A stretch of DNA of 23,321 nt, from contig QMPG01000012.1 in the NCBI GenBank assembly GCA_003648455.1, positions 1-23,321 on the forward strand, written 5' to 3'. Positions 22,878 through 23,321 of this stretch are shown one piece after another. The notes below the pieces were generated by a model. The model searched no databases, had not been told where the DNA came from, and was given only the letters and a program-made list of their open reading frames with translations. Source of the stretch: Bacteroidota bacterium (GTDB lineage Bacteria > Bacteroidota > Bacteroidia > Bacteroidales > B39-G9). Both the position numbers and the translations under genes were made by a program. How positions within the stretch are numbered: the first letter of the stretch is position 1; the number at the start of each line of letters is the position of its first letter.

Positions 22878-22956
22878 AGCCGTTGCACGGCAATATTAAT
22901 TAAATGTAAAATAAATTCTAACAGTTTTTTGTTAATTAGCATATCCGTTCCACGGC
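22878..22956 (+). repeat. Flanking repeat, right copy (AGCCGTTGCA ... TATCCGTTCCACGGC)
   Basis: AGCCGTTGCA at 22878-22887 and TATCCGTTCCACGGC at 22942-22956 repeat the boxes found at 21249-21320 with one mismatch in 25 box positions. The distance between boxes is 64 rather than 57 bases, and the interior is not conserved. GCCGT-TGC-ACGGC forms a small hairpin here. Confidence 0.5.
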
Positions 22957-23112
22957 AAATCACTTCTATCGTCGTTCAAACAGTTTATGATTTTTAACGC
23001 TTCGTTGCATTCGAAAATTTACGAAATGAATTTGAGGTCGAGCTTCGCTAAATAATAGAGGGTGTTTTTTATTTTCGACGAAGTTGCAAATTTTGCTAAA
23101 AAAGATATAAAA

Positions 23113-23135
23113 AAGCGTAGATAAAATCTACGCTT
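23113..23135 (-). terminator. Terminator of a leftward gene outside the window
   Basis: AAGCGTAGA and TCTACGCTT form a perfect 9-bp stem with a 5-base loop. On the minus strand it is followed by TTTTTTAT. It implies a leftward transcript entering from beyond 23321. Confidence 0.7.
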
Positions 23136-23176
23136 AGCAGGGAGAAAAGGCGTTCCTCTGAGATAAAAATTAATCT

Positions 23177-23247
23177 GTCATACTGAACTTGTTTCAGTAT
23201 CTGTTAATCGTTGAAATAAAGGGTTCCTGAAACAAGTTCAGGATGAC
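23177..23247. repeat. Imperfect inverted repeat with CTGAACTTGTTTCAG arms
   Basis: Two 23-base arms (23177-23199 and 23225-23247) are inverted copies with two mismatches, separated by 25 bases. Each arm contains CTGAACTTGTTTCAG flanked by GTCAT. Similar boxes recur, from memory, between genes in many Bacteroidota, as REP- or MITE-like elements. Confidence 0.7.
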
Positions 23248-23321
23248 GTTGTTCGGAATGAACCGCTTGAAAATTTTTTTCTTCTTTACCTTAACTTTTT
23301 TCTTGATAAAAAAGTTAGAAA

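Larger units (their letters stand above)
22744..23321. other. Gene-free region at the right end
   Basis: I see no credible coding frame in these 578 bases. The region contains the promoter of the sugar transferase gene, the right copy of the flanking repeat, a minus-strand terminator hairpin (23113-23135), a pair of inverted CTGAACTTGTTTCAG boxes (23177-23247) and an A/T hairpin at 23292-23317 (TAACTTTTTT / AAAAAAGTTA around CTTGAT). It looks like a repeat-rich intergenic spacer. Confidence 0.6.

Overview
The window looks like a chromosomal segment of a low-GC Bacteroidota bacterium, probably a Bacteroidales/Marinilabiliales-type anaerobe or close relative. The evidence is: type IX secretion (T9SS) and gliding genes found only in this phylum (porX, porW/sprE, gldH, a RemB-like barrel); candidate promoters of the Bacteroidota form TAnnTTTG; little Shine-Dalgarno signal; and strongly A/T-biased codons. 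No rRNA, tRNA, CRISPR array, transposase or prophage gene was seen.

Layout. (1) 1-199: start of a leftward gene with a ParB-like N-terminal domain, cut by the window edge, behind a 26-bp palindrome. (2) 504-4851, leftward: porX (response regulator with PglZ effector domain) and, upstream of it, porW/sprE (TPR lipoprotein), two T9SS components side by side. (3) 5025-10115, leftward housekeeping cluster in transcription order holB, ricT, gldH, trmB, an alkyltransferase-like (ATL) gene and mrp; trmB and the ATL gene overlap and mrp ends in a strong hairpin terminator. (4) 10275-13783, rightward: a substrate-binding lipoprotein that appears to have lost an internal segment, a DUF3108 protein, a small nitroreductase and a membrane-anchored coiled-coil protein, ending in a hairpin shared with the convergent helicase. 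(5) 13938-16409, leftward: Pif1/RecD-like helicase with HRDC and HTH C-terminal domains. (6) 16583-18757, leftward envelope-stress operon: ECF sigma factor, zf-HC2 anti-sigma factor, CnrX/ZraP-like membrane protein and Spy-like periplasmic protein. The sigma and anti-sigma genes are each preceded by an identical two-box promoter (CGCAAGTTTTT-N10-GTGTCTAA). (7) 18862-21141, leftward: ubiX and a RemB-like outer-membrane barrel whose 5' coding end carries a 7-bp tandem repeat. (8) 21346-22743, leftward: polyprenyl glycosylphosphotransferase that starts exopolysaccharide synthesis. (9) 22744-23321: no gene; repeats and terminator-like hairpins.

How they work together. Many genes serve the cell surface: T9SS control (PorX), a T9SS lipoprotein (PorW), a gliding lipoprotein (GldH), an outer-membrane barrel, polysaccharide initiation, and an envelope-stress sigma circuit. 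The rest is translation and replication housekeeping (TrmB, HolB, RicT, Mrp) and DNA maintenance (ATL, helicase). The most distinctive observations are the duplicated ECF promoter, the heptanucleotide repeat inside the barrel gene (possible phase variation), the internally shortened binding protein, and the porX-porW adjacency. All family assignments are from reading motifs; no search was run.
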